64,000 nt of DNA. It comes from Prauserella_A sp040635515 (lineage in GTDB: Bacteria > Actinomycetota > Actinomycetes > Mycobacteriales > Pseudonocardiaceae). The notes beneath the pieces are model-generated. The model had not been told where the DNA came from, searched no databases, and saw nothing but the letters and a program-made list of their open reading frames with translations. Positions 1-8,620 of the stretch are shown here, in pieces. The position numbers and the translations under genes were made by a program. Position 1 is the stretch's first letter. Each line of letters begins with the position of its first letter. Location of the stretch: contig JBEYHY010000001.1 of NCBI GenBank assembly GCA_040635515.1, positions 992,001-1,056,000 on the forward strand. The letters run 5' to 3'.

Positions 1-1
1 G

Positions 2-76
2 TGGCGTATCCGCCTCGACCTGCCAGGAGGCACGATCCTGTCGCACGCGTACGAAACCGGGCCGCGCGGCAGGTGA
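2..76 (+). CDS. C-terminal tail of an unidentified protein (partial, left edge)
   Basis: The frame that starts at base 2 stays open and ends at a TGA at 74-76, giving WRIRLDLPGGTILSHAYETG followed by four more residues. The composition looks protein-like, and the stop lies just before the convergent end of the histidine kinase gene. Only 24 residues are visible, so the family cannot be named. It could also be chance. Confidence 0.35.
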   Translation, partial: WRIRLDLPGGTILSHAYETGPRGR

Positions 77-83
77 ACGGGGC

Positions 84-1517
84 TCAGGCTTCGGTGTTCC
101 ACGGCAGCCGGACCTGGAACCGGGTGTCGCCGGGCTCGGAGGTCATCCGCAGGTCGCCGTGGTGTTTGCTGACCACGATCCGCCACGAGATGTCCAGCCC
201 GAGGCCGGTGCCCTCGCCGACGGGTTTGGTGGTGAAGAACGGATCGAAGATGCGGGTGCGGATCTCCTCGGCGATGCCAGGACCGGTGTCGCCGATCTCG
301 ACGAGCAGCCGGTCGCCGTCGGCGGCGGTACGCACGGTCAGGGTTCCCTCGCCGCCCATGGCGCCGACCGCGTTGTCGATGAGGTTGGTCCACACCTGGT
401 TGAGTTCGGCGGCGTAGACGGGCACCGGCGGCAGCGTCCGGTCGTAGTCCTTGACGACGGTGATGCCGGTGCCGATTTTGCCTGCCAGCATCGTGAGCGT
501 GCTGTCGAGCAGTTCGTGCACGTCGACGACGCGGTTGGGGGCGCGGTCGAGCTGGGAGTACTGCTTGGCGGCGCCGACGAGAGTCGAGACGCGGGTGGTC
601 GAATCCTCGATCTCGGTCATGAGCTGTTCGGTCTCGATCGCGTAGTTGAGCCAGCGAATCGCGCCTTCCAGCGTCGAGCCGCTCGCGGGGGCGCCGGCCG
701 CTTCGATGGTGGTGGCGACCCTGTCCAGCCAGTGCGGGTCCAGTCCCGCGGCCACGAAGGTCGGCGCGATGTCCCAGCTCGACCCGATGCCTCGTTCTTC
801 GAGCCAGTCGGCGACGGCGTCTTCCTTGTCACCGGCCTCGATGGGGCTGAGCACGGGAGCTTTCGCGGCGTGTTCGACGGCGTCCTCCTGCAGCCGGATG
901 AGCGCTTCGAGGGTGGCCCTGTCGTAGGGGCCCTGCGCGATGAGCCGCAGCTTCTGCCGCATGGCGGTGATGCGTTCGCGCAGTGCTCCCGTCGCCCGTA
1001 CCGCGGCCGCGGCGGGGTTGTTCAGTTCGTGGGTCAGTCCGGCCGACAGCGATCCGAGTGCCAGCAGCCGTTCGCGTTGCGCGACGGCGGTGTGCATGTT
1101 GCGCATGCCGAAGAACAATCCTTCGAGCATGTGCGTTGCCATGGGGAACCATTCCCACATGAACGTGGCGAGCTTGCCTGCCTCCAGCACGTAGAACCGT
1201 GAGGGCGCGGTGACGGTGAGGGTGCTGTTGTAGACCTGGGGAACGCGGTCGCCGAGGTGGGCCTGGAAGGCGCCGGCGTAGACGCCGGGCCGGTCGGCGC
1301 GCTGGGTCTCGACGTCGGTGTCACCGACGCGCCTTGACAGGGTCACCGCTCCCTCGACGAGCACGTAGAAGCAGCGGGCGGGTTCACCTTCGGTGTAGAG
1401 GACGCCGGGTTCGACGGCGATGACCTCGCCGTCGGTGCACAGCCGGCCGAGCTGCTCGTCGCTGAGTTTCTCGAACAGGAACAGGGTGCGGAGTTCCGCC
1501 GGGTCGCAGACAGCCAC
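84..1517 (-). CDS. Cyclic-nucleotide-binding-domain sensor histidine kinase
   Basis: 477-residue soluble kinase. Residues about 10-120 form a cyclic-nucleotide-binding-like beta barrel (Crp/EAL type input). The H-box follows (GLTHELNNPAAA, phospho-His near residue 163), then a C-terminal HATPase with N-box NLIDNAVGAMGG, G1 DTGPGI, F-box FDPFFTTK and G2 GTGLGL. No transmembrane segment is visible, so a cytoplasmic signal is expected. The GTG start lies 2 bases after the stop of the upstream response-regulator/reductase fusion, with AAGGCGG as ribosome site, so the two form an operon and a likely cognate pair. The ligand is unknown; the domain may sense something other than cAMP. Confidence 0.88.
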   Translation of the reverse strand: MAVCDPAELRTLFLFEKLSDEQLGRLCTDGEVIAVEPGVLYTEGEPARCFYVLVEGAVTLSRRVGDTDVETQRADRPGVYAGAFQAHLGDRVPQVYNSTLTVTAPSRFYVLEAGKLATFMWEWFPMATHMLEGLFFGMRNMHTAVAQRERLLALGSLSAGLTHELNNPAAAAVRATGALRERITAMRQKLRLIAQGPYDRATLEALIRLQEDAVEHAAKAPVLSPIEAGDKEDAVADWLEERGIGSSWDIAPTFVAAGLDPHWLDRVATTIEAAGAPASGSTLEGAIRWLNYAIETEQLMTEIEDSTTRVSTLVGAAKQYSQLDRAPNRVVDVHELLDSTLTMLAGKIGTGITVVKDYDRTLPPVPVYAAELNQVWTNLIDNAVGAMGGEGTLTVRTAADGDRLLVEIGDTGPGIAEEIRTRIFDPFFTTKPVGEGTGLGLDISWRIVVSKHHGDLRMTSEPGDTRFQVRLPWNTEA

Positions 1518-1519
1518 GG

Positions 1520-3196
1520 TTACCGCCTTTCCAGGTAGCGGTGGACGAGCGCGACGGCCATGGCGCCGTCGCCGACGGCCGAGGCGACCCGTTTCATGGA
1601 GTCGGCTCTCGCGTCACCGGCGACGAACACGCCGGGGAGGCTCGTTTCCAGGTGGTAGGGATCGCGGTCGAGGTCCCAGCCCGCCGGTCGGCTGCCGTCG
1701 GCGGCGAGATCAGGTCCCGCGAGCACGAATCCGGCCGCGTCGCGGGCCACGACCCCGTCGAGCCAGTCGGTGCGCGGGGTGGCGCCGATGAAGACGAACA
1801 GCCATGACGAGTCGACGGCGCGCACGGTGCCGCTCGGGGTGTGCCTGAGTTCCAGTTGTTCCAGGTGCCCGTTGCCGTGGGCGGCGGCGACCTCGGTGCA
1901 CGGCAGCACCTCGATGTTGGCTGTGCGGGAGATTTGCTCGCTGAGGTAGTGCGACATCGAATCGGTCAGCGAGGGTCCGCGCAGCAGCATCGTCACCGAA
2001 CGGGCCGTGCGCGCGAAGTACACGGCGGCCTGTCCCGCGGAGTTGGCTCCGCCGACGACGTAGACGTCCTGGTCGGCGCAGTCGGCGGCCTCGGTCAGCG
2101 CCGAACCGTAGAACACGCCCCTGCTGGTGAGTTCACCGAGCCCGGGAGCACCGAGCTGCCGGTAGGACACCCCGGTGGCGAGGATGATCGCGTGGGCGTG
2201 CAGTTCGCTGCCGTCGCTGAATCGCACGGCCCGTGCCGAGCCCTTCGCGCTCAGGCCGACGGCTTCGCGGGTGGTGAGCAGTTCGGCGCCGAACCTGCTC
2301 GCCTGCCTGCGGGCGCGGTCGGTGAGCTGGGATCCGGAAACGCCGTCGGGGAAGCCGAGGTAGTTCTCGATGCGGGAGCTCTGCCCGGCCTGCCCGCCCG
2401 TCGCGGTGCGTTCGACGAGTACGGTCCGCAGTCCTTCCGACGCCGCGTACACAGCGGCCCCGAGCCCCGCCGGTCCGCCGCCGATGACGATGAGGTCGTA
2501 GAAGTCGGTGGACGGCGTTGTCGGCAGGCCGACCCTTGCGGCGAGTTCGGCATCGGTGGGCGCGACGAGTGTTTCCCCGCCGGGAGTGACGATCACCGGC
2601 AGGGTGAGGCCGTCGGTTCCCGCCGCGTCGAGCAGGCGCCGTCCCTCCGGCTCGTCGGCCAGACACCAGCGGTAGGACACCTGGTTGCGGGCGAGGAAGT
2701 CGCGTACCTCGTGGGAGCGGGCCGACCAGCGGTGCCCGACGATGCGAGTCTCGGTGATGGGGCTGCGATCGGACCCGCGCCAGGCCTCAAGCAGGCCGTC
2801 CACGACGGGGTAGAGCTTCTCCTCGGGTGGGTCCCACGGTTTGAGCAGGTAATGGTCGAGGTCCACGAGGTTGATGGCGTCGATGGCGGCGCCGGTGTCG
2901 GCGTAGGCGGTGAGCAGCACCCGCCGTGCCGAGGGAAAGACGTCCATGGCCTGTTCGAGGAATTCCACGCCGGTCATGTCCGGCATCCGGTAGTCGGCCA
3001 GCAGCACCGCGACCTGCTCGCCACGCAGGGTCAGTTCGCGGAGTGCGTCGAGGGCCTGCGCCGCGGATTCGGCACGGACGATGCGGTTGTCCTGCCCGTA
3101 GCGGCGGCGCAGGTCGCGGGCCACGGCCCTGGAGATGCCGGGATCGTCGTCGACCGTGAGGATCACGGGTCTCGTCCTGGCGAGTGTTTCGGTCAC
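1520..3196 (-). CDS. Response regulator fused to glutaredoxin-like and thioredoxin-reductase-like FAD oxidoreductase
   Basis: 558 residues in three parts. Residues 10-130 are a receiver domain (VDDDPG acidic pocket, phospho-acceptor D68 in LLADYRMPDM, K119 in LLKPWD). Residues about 150-228 resemble a glutaredoxin fold, but WSARS stands where the CPxC site would be. From residue 233 comes a FAD/NAD(P) two-dinucleotide oxidoreductase (GGGPAGLGAAVYAA, then VVGGANSAGQAA). The thioredoxin reductase CxxC is also absent: the matching stretch reads EAADCADQDV. Dithiol chemistry is therefore unlikely, and electrons may go to another acceptor. I chose the GTG at 3196 because longer starts run into the divergent gene at 3334. 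The kinase follows in the same operon. Confidence 0.85.
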   Translation of the reverse strand: MTETLARTRPVILTVDDDPGISRAVARDLRRRYGQDNRIVRAESAAQALDALRELTLRGEQVAVLLADYRMPDMTGVEFLEQAMDVFPSARRVLLTAYADTGAAIDAINLVDLDHYLLKPWDPPEEKLYPVVDGLLEAWRGSDRSPITETRIVGHRWSARSHEVRDFLARNQVSYRWCLADEPEGRRLLDAAGTDGLTLPVIVTPGGETLVAPTDAELAARVGLPTTPSTDFYDLIVIGGGPAGLGAAVYAASEGLRTVLVERTATGGQAGQSSRIENYLGFPDGVSGSQLTDRARRQASRFGAELLTTREAVGLSAKGSARAVRFSDGSELHAHAIILATGVSYRQLGAPGLGELTSRGVFYGSALTEAADCADQDVYVVGGANSAGQAAVYFARTARSVTMLLRGPSLTDSMSHYLSEQISRTANIEVLPCTEVAAAHGNGHLEQLELRHTPSGTVRAVDSSWLFVFIGATPRTDWLDGVVARDAAGFVLAGPDLAADGSRPAGWDLDRDPYHLETSLPGVFVAGDARADSMKRVASAVGDGAMAVALVHRYLERR

Positions 3197-3333
3197 GGCG
3201 TCGAGTATGCCCGTGGCGGCCTGACGCGGCGTGGGCCGAAAGACCGTTCCGGGGCCTCGCGGCGGCGAATAGTTCGGCAGTTCAGGTGACGCGGCAACGC
3301 GCACACCGGCGCGAACGCTTTTATTCTTTTTCC

Positions 3334-3780
3334 ATGTCCACAGAGGAAGAGGCATCCGCTCTGCTCAACGGGACCCGGGTCGCGCTCGGCGCGCGCGGGC
3401 GGGCCGTGGACGGCGAGCACGAGCGAAGGAGGCGGCTCGGGGTCTTCAAATGGCTGTTCTGGGTCATTCTCGGGTTCGTCGGCGGCTACTTCGCCGTGTA
3501 TTTCCTTTCCCTTTTCGGGATCGCCGATTTCGGTTTCGACCAGGCGGCCGAACTGTTCAACGTGATCACGATCGCCATCGCGATCATCGCGTTCAGCCTC
3601 GCCTTCTACAGCCTGTACGCCAGCACCTCCGAGACCGGCACCGCCGACACCGTGCCATCGCCCGAGGCCGCTGTCGCCGCCGTGCAGGAGGAAGAGCTGG
3701 TGCGCCGCCTTGCCTCGATCGAGCGGAAACTCGACGCGCTCGGCAAGGCAGGCGTGCCGAGCGCGCGTGAGCCTCGCTGA
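3334..3780 (+). CDS. Small two-helix membrane protein, unknown
   Basis: 148 residues. A charged N-terminal tail (about 45 residues) precedes two hydrophobic segments, WLFWVILGFVGGYFAVYFL and a second around VITIAIAIIAFSLAFYSLYA. A short C-terminal region has an acidic/basic helix. No known family is recognised. The start is supported by a TATTCT hexamer exactly six bases before the ATG, the pattern of a leaderless actinomycete mRNA. It is transcribed away from the response-regulator fusion. Confidence 0.75.
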   Translation: MSTEEEASALLNGTRVALGARGRAVDGEHERRRRLGVFKWLFWVILGFVGGYFAVYFLSLFGIADFGFDQAAELFNVITIAIAIIAFSLAFYSLYASTSETGTADTVPSPEAAVAAVQEEELVRRLASIERKLDALGKAGVPSAREPR

Positions 3781-3802
3781 ACCGCCCGGCGCGGGCGGCT
3801 CA
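3778..3802. terminator. Hairpin between convergent genes
   Basis: CCGCCCG, a 3-base loop GCG and CGGGCGG form a 7-bp core, extended by three more pairs past one mismatch. It overlaps the stop codon of the small membrane protein and precedes the convergent ABC permease end at 3821. There is no T-run, as is common for actinomycete terminators. Confidence 0.5.
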
Positions 3803-3820
3803 GCGCTGAACCCACGCGGC

Positions 3821-4663
3821 TCAGGCGATGTCCCTTCTGCGGAAGAGCCAGGCACCGAGCACGGCGAACCCGATGAGGTAGGCCGCGATCACGAGGGTGG
3901 CCTGTGGTGCGGCGGTGAGCGCATCGACGCCCGGGGTGCCCGGCGGTGCGCCCAGTGCGGCGACCAGCGAGCCCGCGTTCGGGCCCGGCAGGCCGAGTTG
4001 CAGGTCGGCGACCCAATCCAGCAGGGGAGCCGCCACGACGGCGAGCAGATTCTGCACCGCCAGCAGCCACACCAGACCGAGACCGATCGGCAGCGCGACC
4101 CCTCGGAACCCGATGGCCAGTACGACGCCGAGCATGGCCCACATGGTGGTGATCAGCCAGCCACCACCCGCACCGAGCAGGATCGCCGACACCGACGGCC
4201 AGTCCAGCGGCTGATCCTTGAGCACGCCGACGAGCGCACTGGCAGCGGCGCCCGCAGCGAGCAGCGTCCCGAGCAGCACGAGCGTCCCGAGCACCAGCAC
4301 GGCCATCTTGGCCCCGAGTACCGTGAGCCTGCTCGGTCCCTGCGCGAGAACCGTTTTCCAGCTTTCCCAGTTGTATTCGCTTCCGGCGACGAGAACACCG
4401 AAGATCACCGCCAGCGCGCCGACGAACAGCGGGGTGCCCGCGATGACGTTGCCGACGAACGCGGGTGGCAGCAGGGCCCCGATACCCCTTCCGTTGGTGA
4501 CTCCCTCCGGGGTGTCGGCAAGCCCGAGGTAGGGGATGAGGTAGGCGAACGTGAGCGTGAGCAACACCGCGACGGCGAGCAGAAGCCAGTGAGCGGGCCG
4601 CTTTCGCTGCTTGGTCAGCTCGGCCCTGATGTTGGTGACGAGGTCAGTGCGCATGGGAGTCAC
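3821..4663 (-). CDS. ABC-2 type transporter permease
   Basis: 280 residues, a multi-pass membrane subunit with about six hydrophobic segments (for example LLLAVAVLLTLTFAYLIPYL near the N-terminus and a last helix before a basic tail). The layout fits ABC-2 exporters that pair with a separate ATPase. The GTG start at 4663 has GGAGG five bases upstream and overlaps the 3' end of the ATPase gene by 20 bases, so translation is coupled. An ATG at 4654 is the alternative start. The substrate is unknown; drug or lipid export is typical. Confidence 0.82.
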   Translation of the reverse strand: MTPMRTDLVTNIRAELTKQRKRPAHWLLLAVAVLLTLTFAYLIPYLGLADTPEGVTNGRGIGALLPPAFVGNVIAGTPLFVGALAVIFGVLVAGSEYNWESWKTVLAQGPSRLTVLGAKMAVLVLGTLVLLGTLLAAGAAASALVGVLKDQPLDWPSVSAILLGAGGGWLITTMWAMLGVVLAIGFRGVALPIGLGLVWLLAVQNLLAVVAAPLLDWVADLQLGLPGPNAGSLVAALGAPPGTPGVDALTAAPQATLVIAAYLIGFAVLGAWLFRRRDIA

Positions 4664-5546
4664 CCCTGCCTCCGGTGAGTTCGAGGAACGTGCGTTCGAG
4701 GTCCGGTTCGCAACGGTGCAGCTCCCGCACCGCGAGTCCGGCGTGGACCAGTTCGGCGTTGATGCGCGGCACCATGTCGTCGGTGGTGTCGAGGTAGAGC
4801 GCGTCGCCGTGCTCGGTGACCCGGTCGGCGCCGATCATGGCCGAGACGCGTTCGCGCGCCGCGGGAAGCGGATCGGCGATCACGCGCAGTCCCGCCGAGG
4901 ACAGGTCGGCCACGGAGAGCTGGGCGACGAGCCTGCCTTCCGAGATCATGCCGACGCGGTCGCAGATCTGCTGGACCTCACCGAGCAGGTGACTGGACAG
5001 CAGCACGGTGCGGCCGTCGTCGGCGAGCCGCCTGATCGTGGCGCGGATGTCGGCCATCCCGGCCGGATCGAGGCCGTTGGTCGGTTCGTCGAGGATGAGC
5101 AGCGCCGGGTCCTTGAGCAACGCGGCGGCGAGCCCCAGCCGTTGCTTCATGCCGAGCGAGTAGGTGCCGTAGCGGTCGCCCGCCCTGTCGGCGAGATCCA
5201 CGATGCGCAACACGGTGGCGACCCTGCGCGGGCCCGCACCGGCGTGCGCCGCGAGGACCCGCAGGTTGTCGTGCCCGGAAAGGTAGGGGTAGAAGGCGGG
5301 GCCTTCGATGAGCGCGCCGACGCGATCGAGGTAGTGGGGACCTGGCGAGGCGCCGAACAGCCGGATGGTGCCCGACGTCGGCCTGATGAGGCCGAGCAGC
5401 ATCCGCAGTGTGGTCGTCTTGCCCGCTCCGTTGGGGCCGAGAAAGCCGTACACCTCACCGGTGCGGACGGTGAGATCGAGGCCGGTCACCGCGGCGAGGT
5501 GACCGTAGCGTTTGGTCAGTGCGGTGGTTTCGACGGGACTGGTCAT
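4644..5546 (-). CDS. ABC exporter ATP-binding protein
   Basis: 300 residues. Walker A is GPNGAGKTTT near residue 40, the signature is a variant YSLGMKQRLGLAAALL, and Walker B is LLILDEPTNGLDPAG, followed by the switch His in LLSSHLLGE. A C-terminal extension of about 80 residues after the nucleotide domain matches the DrrA/CcmA-like subfamily that drives ABC-2 permeases. It is the first gene of the pair with the permease. 267 bases separate it from the divergent deacetylase at 5814. Confidence 0.88.
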   Translation of the reverse strand: MTSPVETTALTKRYGHLAAVTGLDLTVRTGEVYGFLGPNGAGKTTTLRMLLGLIRPTSGTIRLFGASPGPHYLDRVGALIEGPAFYPYLSGHDNLRVLAAHAGAGPRRVATVLRIVDLADRAGDRYGTYSLGMKQRLGLAAALLKDPALLILDEPTNGLDPAGMADIRATIRRLADDGRTVLLSSHLLGEVQQICDRVGMISEGRLVAQLSVADLSSAGLRVIADPLPAARERVSAMIGADRVTEHGDALYLDTTDDMVPRINAELVHAGLAVRELHRCEPDLERTFLELTGGRGDSHAH

Positions 5547-5813
5547 GGTCGCGGCTTTCGTTCGCTGGTGAAGGTGGTTCCATGGTTGGCCTTCCGGAAG
5601 GGCGCGTCGTCGGCCCGTGAGCGTGTCGTGCCGCTACGTCGGCGTGCGTAGCCGCGAACGTTTTCTGTCTCCGTGCTTCGGCAGGATGACCCACGAAAGG
5701 CTCACACCTGCGGTAATGGCACGTCGTGACCCGGCGCGCGAGGGGTCACGCGCCTAGCCTGCGAGCACATTCATGTATCGGCACGGAAACGTTCATCGGG
5801 GTGCGAGGTAAGA

Positions 5814-7169
5814 GTGCGGACTTCCCGGAAATTGCCCCTGCTGGCTGTGGTGGCGCTGGCGCTGCTGTGGCTGATCCTGTCCGGCAGGGAAGACGAAGGT
5901 CAGGACACGCGCGTGTCGGAAGGGCGGGCGGGGGAGCAGGGCGCGCAGAAGGAAACCCCCGAGCCCGCACAGCGCCCCGGGCGTCCGATCGGTGATGGAT
6001 CCACCTCGGACACCGGTGCTCAGCCCGGCCGCATGGAGGTGAGCAAACTGGCTCCCGGCCAGCGGCCACCGCAGTTCGTCGTGTTTTCGTGGGACGGCGC
6101 GGGGGAGGACGATCAGGCGCTGTTCTCGCATTTCCGCGAGGTCGCCAAGGAAACCGACGCGAACATGACGTTTTTCCTGAGCGGGATCTACCTGCTTCCG
6201 GAGTCCGAACGCGACCGTTATCGCCCTCCCGGCAAACCTGTCGGTGCCTCCGACATCGGCTACCTCGGTGAAGCCGAGATCCGCGCGACGCTCGAACAGC
6301 TTCGGGGCGCGTGGCTGGAAGGGCACGAGATCGGAACCCATTTCAACGGGCACTTCTGTGGCCCCAGCGGTGGTTCCTCATGGTCGGAACAGGACTGGAT
6401 CAGCGAAACCGAGCAGGCCCGCGAACTGGTACAGACCTGGCGGACCACGACCGGATTCACCGACATCCCGCCGCTTCCCTTCGACTATTCGAAGGAACTC
6501 ATCGGTGGGAGGGCGCCCTGTTTGGAGGGACAGCAGGCACTGCTGAGGGCGGCACCGAAGCTCGGCTTCCGTTACGACGCCAGCTCCCCGGGCGGGCACC
6601 AGATGTGGCCGCAGAAGGTCAACGGGATCTGGGATCTTCCGCTGCAGCAGCTTCCCTTTCCCGGCAACTCCTTCGAGGTCCTTTCGATGGACTACAACAT
6701 CATGTACAACCAGTCGCAGACGACGACCGGCAGCAAGGCCAAGCACGCCACCTGGGAAGACCAGGCCTACGAGACGTTCATGGGCGGCTTCAGCAGGGCT
6801 TACCAGGGCAACAGGGCGCCGTTGTTCATCGGCAATCACTTCGAGTCGTGGAACGGCGGCATCTACATGAAGGCTGTCGAGCGCACGATGCGCTCGGTGT
6901 GCACCAAACCCGAAGTCCGCTGCGTGAGCTTCCGCGACCTGGTCGACTGGCTCGACGCGCAGGATCCCGCTGTGCTGGCCAAGCTGTCCGAGCTGCAGGT
7001 CGGCGCGAAACCCGACTGGGCGAGCTATCTCGCGGGGCCCCAGGACAAGCCGACGCCCTCAACGCCGCCCAAGGGACCGGAAACGGCCAAGGCCGGTGTT
7101 CCCCGCCGCAGGGCACGCAGGCTCGGTGACCGCGCACTGTGGGTGCCGCGCCCCGCGCGAGGCAACTAG
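5814..7169 (+). CDS. Membrane-anchored polysaccharide deacetylase-like protein
   Basis: 451 residues. An N-terminal signal anchor (LPLLAVVALALLWLILSG) is followed by a low-complexity linker and a NodB-like barrel from about residue 80. The metal motifs are atypical: motif 1 reads FSWDGAGED in place of TFDDG, and motif 2 reads THFNGHFC. The enzyme probably acts outside the membrane on a cell-wall or exopolysaccharide N-acetyl sugar, but the substrate is not evident. The GTG start has GAGGTAAG just upstream. The C-terminal 40 residues are proline- and arginine-rich. The remodelled motif 1 leaves activity open. Confidence 0.75.
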   Translation: MRTSRKLPLLAVVALALLWLILSGREDEGQDTRVSEGRAGEQGAQKETPEPAQRPGRPIGDGSTSDTGAQPGRMEVSKLAPGQRPPQFVVFSWDGAGEDDQALFSHFREVAKETDANMTFFLSGIYLLPESERDRYRPPGKPVGASDIGYLGEAEIRATLEQLRGAWLEGHEIGTHFNGHFCGPSGGSSWSEQDWISETEQARELVQTWRTTTGFTDIPPLPFDYSKELIGGRAPCLEGQQALLRAAPKLGFRYDASSPGGHQMWPQKVNGIWDLPLQQLPFPGNSFEVLSMDYNIMYNQSQTTTGSKAKHATWEDQAYETFMGGFSRAYQGNRAPLFIGNHFESWNGGIYMKAVERTMRSVCTKPEVRCVSFRDLVDWLDAQDPAVLAKLSELQVGAKPDWASYLAGPQDKPTPSTPPKGPETAKAGVPRRRARRLGDRALWVPRPARGN

Positions 7170-7174
7170 GACCG

Positions 7175-7213
7175 GGAGTGTGCCGGGGGCGCTGACCGCT
7201 CCCGGCACACTCC
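7175..7213. terminator. Bidirectional hairpin, 13-bp perfect stem
   Basis: GGAGTGTGCCGGG at 7175-7187 pairs perfectly with CCCGGCACACTCC at 7201-7213 across a 13-base loop. It lies 5 bases after the deacetylase stop and 2 bases from the convergent YciO-like stop, so it can serve both. Confidence 0.75.
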
Positions 7214-7215
7214 GA

Positions 7216-7836
7216 TCACTCGAAGCGGGCGGGGTCTCCGGCGCCCCTGCGCACGATTTCCGGTTCTCCTGAGGAGAAGTCGACGACGGTGGTGGGTTCG
7301 GTACCGCAGTCACCGGAGTCGATCACCGCGTCGAGTACGTGGTCGAGTTCTTCCTTGATCTCCCAGCCCTGGGTCAGCGGTTCGGCCTCGCCGGGCAGCA
7401 GCAGCGTGCTGGACAGCAGCGGTTCGCCGAGTTCGGCCAGCAGCGCCTGGGTGGTGACGTGGGCGGGGATGCGCACGCCGACCGTTTTCTTCTTGGGGTG
7501 CAGCAACCTTCGCGGCACTTCCTTGGTGGCGGGCAGGATGAAGGTGTAGCTGCCGGGGGTGGCCGCCTTGATGGCCCTGAACACGTTGTTGTCGATGTGG
7601 ACGAGCTGACCGAGCTGGGCGAAATCGCGGCAGACAAGGGTGAAGTGGTGCCGCGCGTCGAGATGCCTGATGGTGGTGATCCGTTCGACGCCGTCCTGGT
7701 TGCCGGCCCGGCAACCGAGCGCGAAGCACGAGTCGGTGGGATAGGCGATGAGTCCATTGTCGCGGATGATCTCGGCAACCTGCTTGATCGCCCTTGGTTG
7801 CGGGTTGTCGGGGTGCACGTCGAAGTACTTCGCCAT
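7216..7836 (-). CDS. Sua5/YciO/YrdC-family protein (YciO-like)
   Basis: 206 residues. The YrdC fold is evident: an N-terminal AVAEIIRDNGLIAYPTDS-like segment (here IIRDNGLIAYPTDS), then HHFTLVCRDF, SYTFILPATKEVP, KTVGVRIPAH and LLSSTLLLPGE. The Sua5 branch makes threonylcarbamoyl-AMP for tRNA t6A. The pattern here, ending in a C-terminal TTVVDFSSGEPEIVRRG, is closer to the YciO branch, whose role is less clear. The ATG at 7836 is preferred over upstream starts because a TATGCT hexamer lies exactly six bases before it. Confidence 0.85.
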   Translation of the reverse strand: MAKYFDVHPDNPQPRAIKQVAEIIRDNGLIAYPTDSCFALGCRAGNQDGVERITTIRHLDARHHFTLVCRDFAQLGQLVHIDNNVFRAIKAATPGSYTFILPATKEVPRRLLHPKKKTVGVRIPAHVTTQALLAELGEPLLSSTLLLPGEAEPLTQGWEIKEELDHVLDAVIDSGDCGTEPTTVVDFSSGEPEIVRRGAGDPARFE

Positions 7837-8014
7837 CCGTGCAGCATAGGGTGATCGGCTCACGCCGACGATCGGGGAAGCCGATCAGCCCTCGCGCTGC
7901 CCGGTCTCGGAGGACCTACCCCGAGTGAGATGGGACACCGGCGATGAAGCGATGAGTCGCGGCGCCGGGCGCCGTATATCCCGGTGTTCACATCGATCAC
8001 CAGGAGGTCACCGA

Positions 8015-8620
8015 ATGTCTCGACTGCTCGCCTACGAATTCCTGTCACTGGACGGCCACTTCGAGGGTCCTGAGGGACACGAGATGGATTTCGTCACCCA
8101 GCGGTTCAGCAGGGGGATCGAAGAAGACCTCGCCGCACAGTACGGCGAGGTCAGCGCTTTCGTCATGGGCCGCACGACATTCGATTCGCTCGCCGGGTAC
8201 TGGCCTACCGCCGCCGCGGCGGAAGAGTACTTGGTCGACTACATGAACGCGATGCCGAAACTGGTCGTGTCGAACACGACGGACGTGTCCGCGTGGCCCA
8301 ATTCCGAACATCTCGGCCCGGACTGGATGTCCGCGCTGGCCGAACGCAAGAAGACGGACACCGCCGACCTGATGATCATCGGCTCGGCCTCGGTGGTGCG
8401 GGAGTTGACGGCGCGTCGCCTGATCGACGAGTACCGCATCCTGCTCTTTCCCCACGTGCTCGGTGCCGGACGTCCGTTGTTCGCCGCAGGCAAGGAGGGC
8501 GGGGCGGGCATCGAACTCACCCTCACCGATCTCCGCAGGCACGATCACGGCGTCCTTGAGCTGCGCTACCAGCCCACCGGCGGCCCCGATTCGGCAGCGG
8601 AGCCGCCACGGCTCAGTTGA
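8015..8620 (+). CDS. Dihydrofolate-reductase-like (RibD C-terminal family) protein
   Basis: 201 residues. The RibD C-terminal/DHFR fold is recognisable from LLAYEFLSLDGHFEGP at the start, FVMGRTTFDSLAGYW and IGSASVVRELTARRLIDEY, ending in LFPHVLGAGRPLF. Family members are NADPH-dependent reductases, mostly of unknown substrate. The ATG at 8015 has a strong CAGGAGGTCACC ribosome site. The 3' end overlaps the convergent ABC ATPase by 8 bases. Confidence 0.88.
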   Translation: MSRLLAYEFLSLDGHFEGPEGHEMDFVTQRFSRGIEEDLAAQYGEVSAFVMGRTTFDSLAGYWPTAAAAEEYLVDYMNAMPKLVVSNTTDVSAWPNSEHLGPDWMSALAERKKTDTADLMIIGSASVVRELTARRLIDEYRILLFPHVLGAGRPLFAAGKEGGAGIELTLTDLRRHDHGVLELRYQPTGGPDSAAEPPRLS

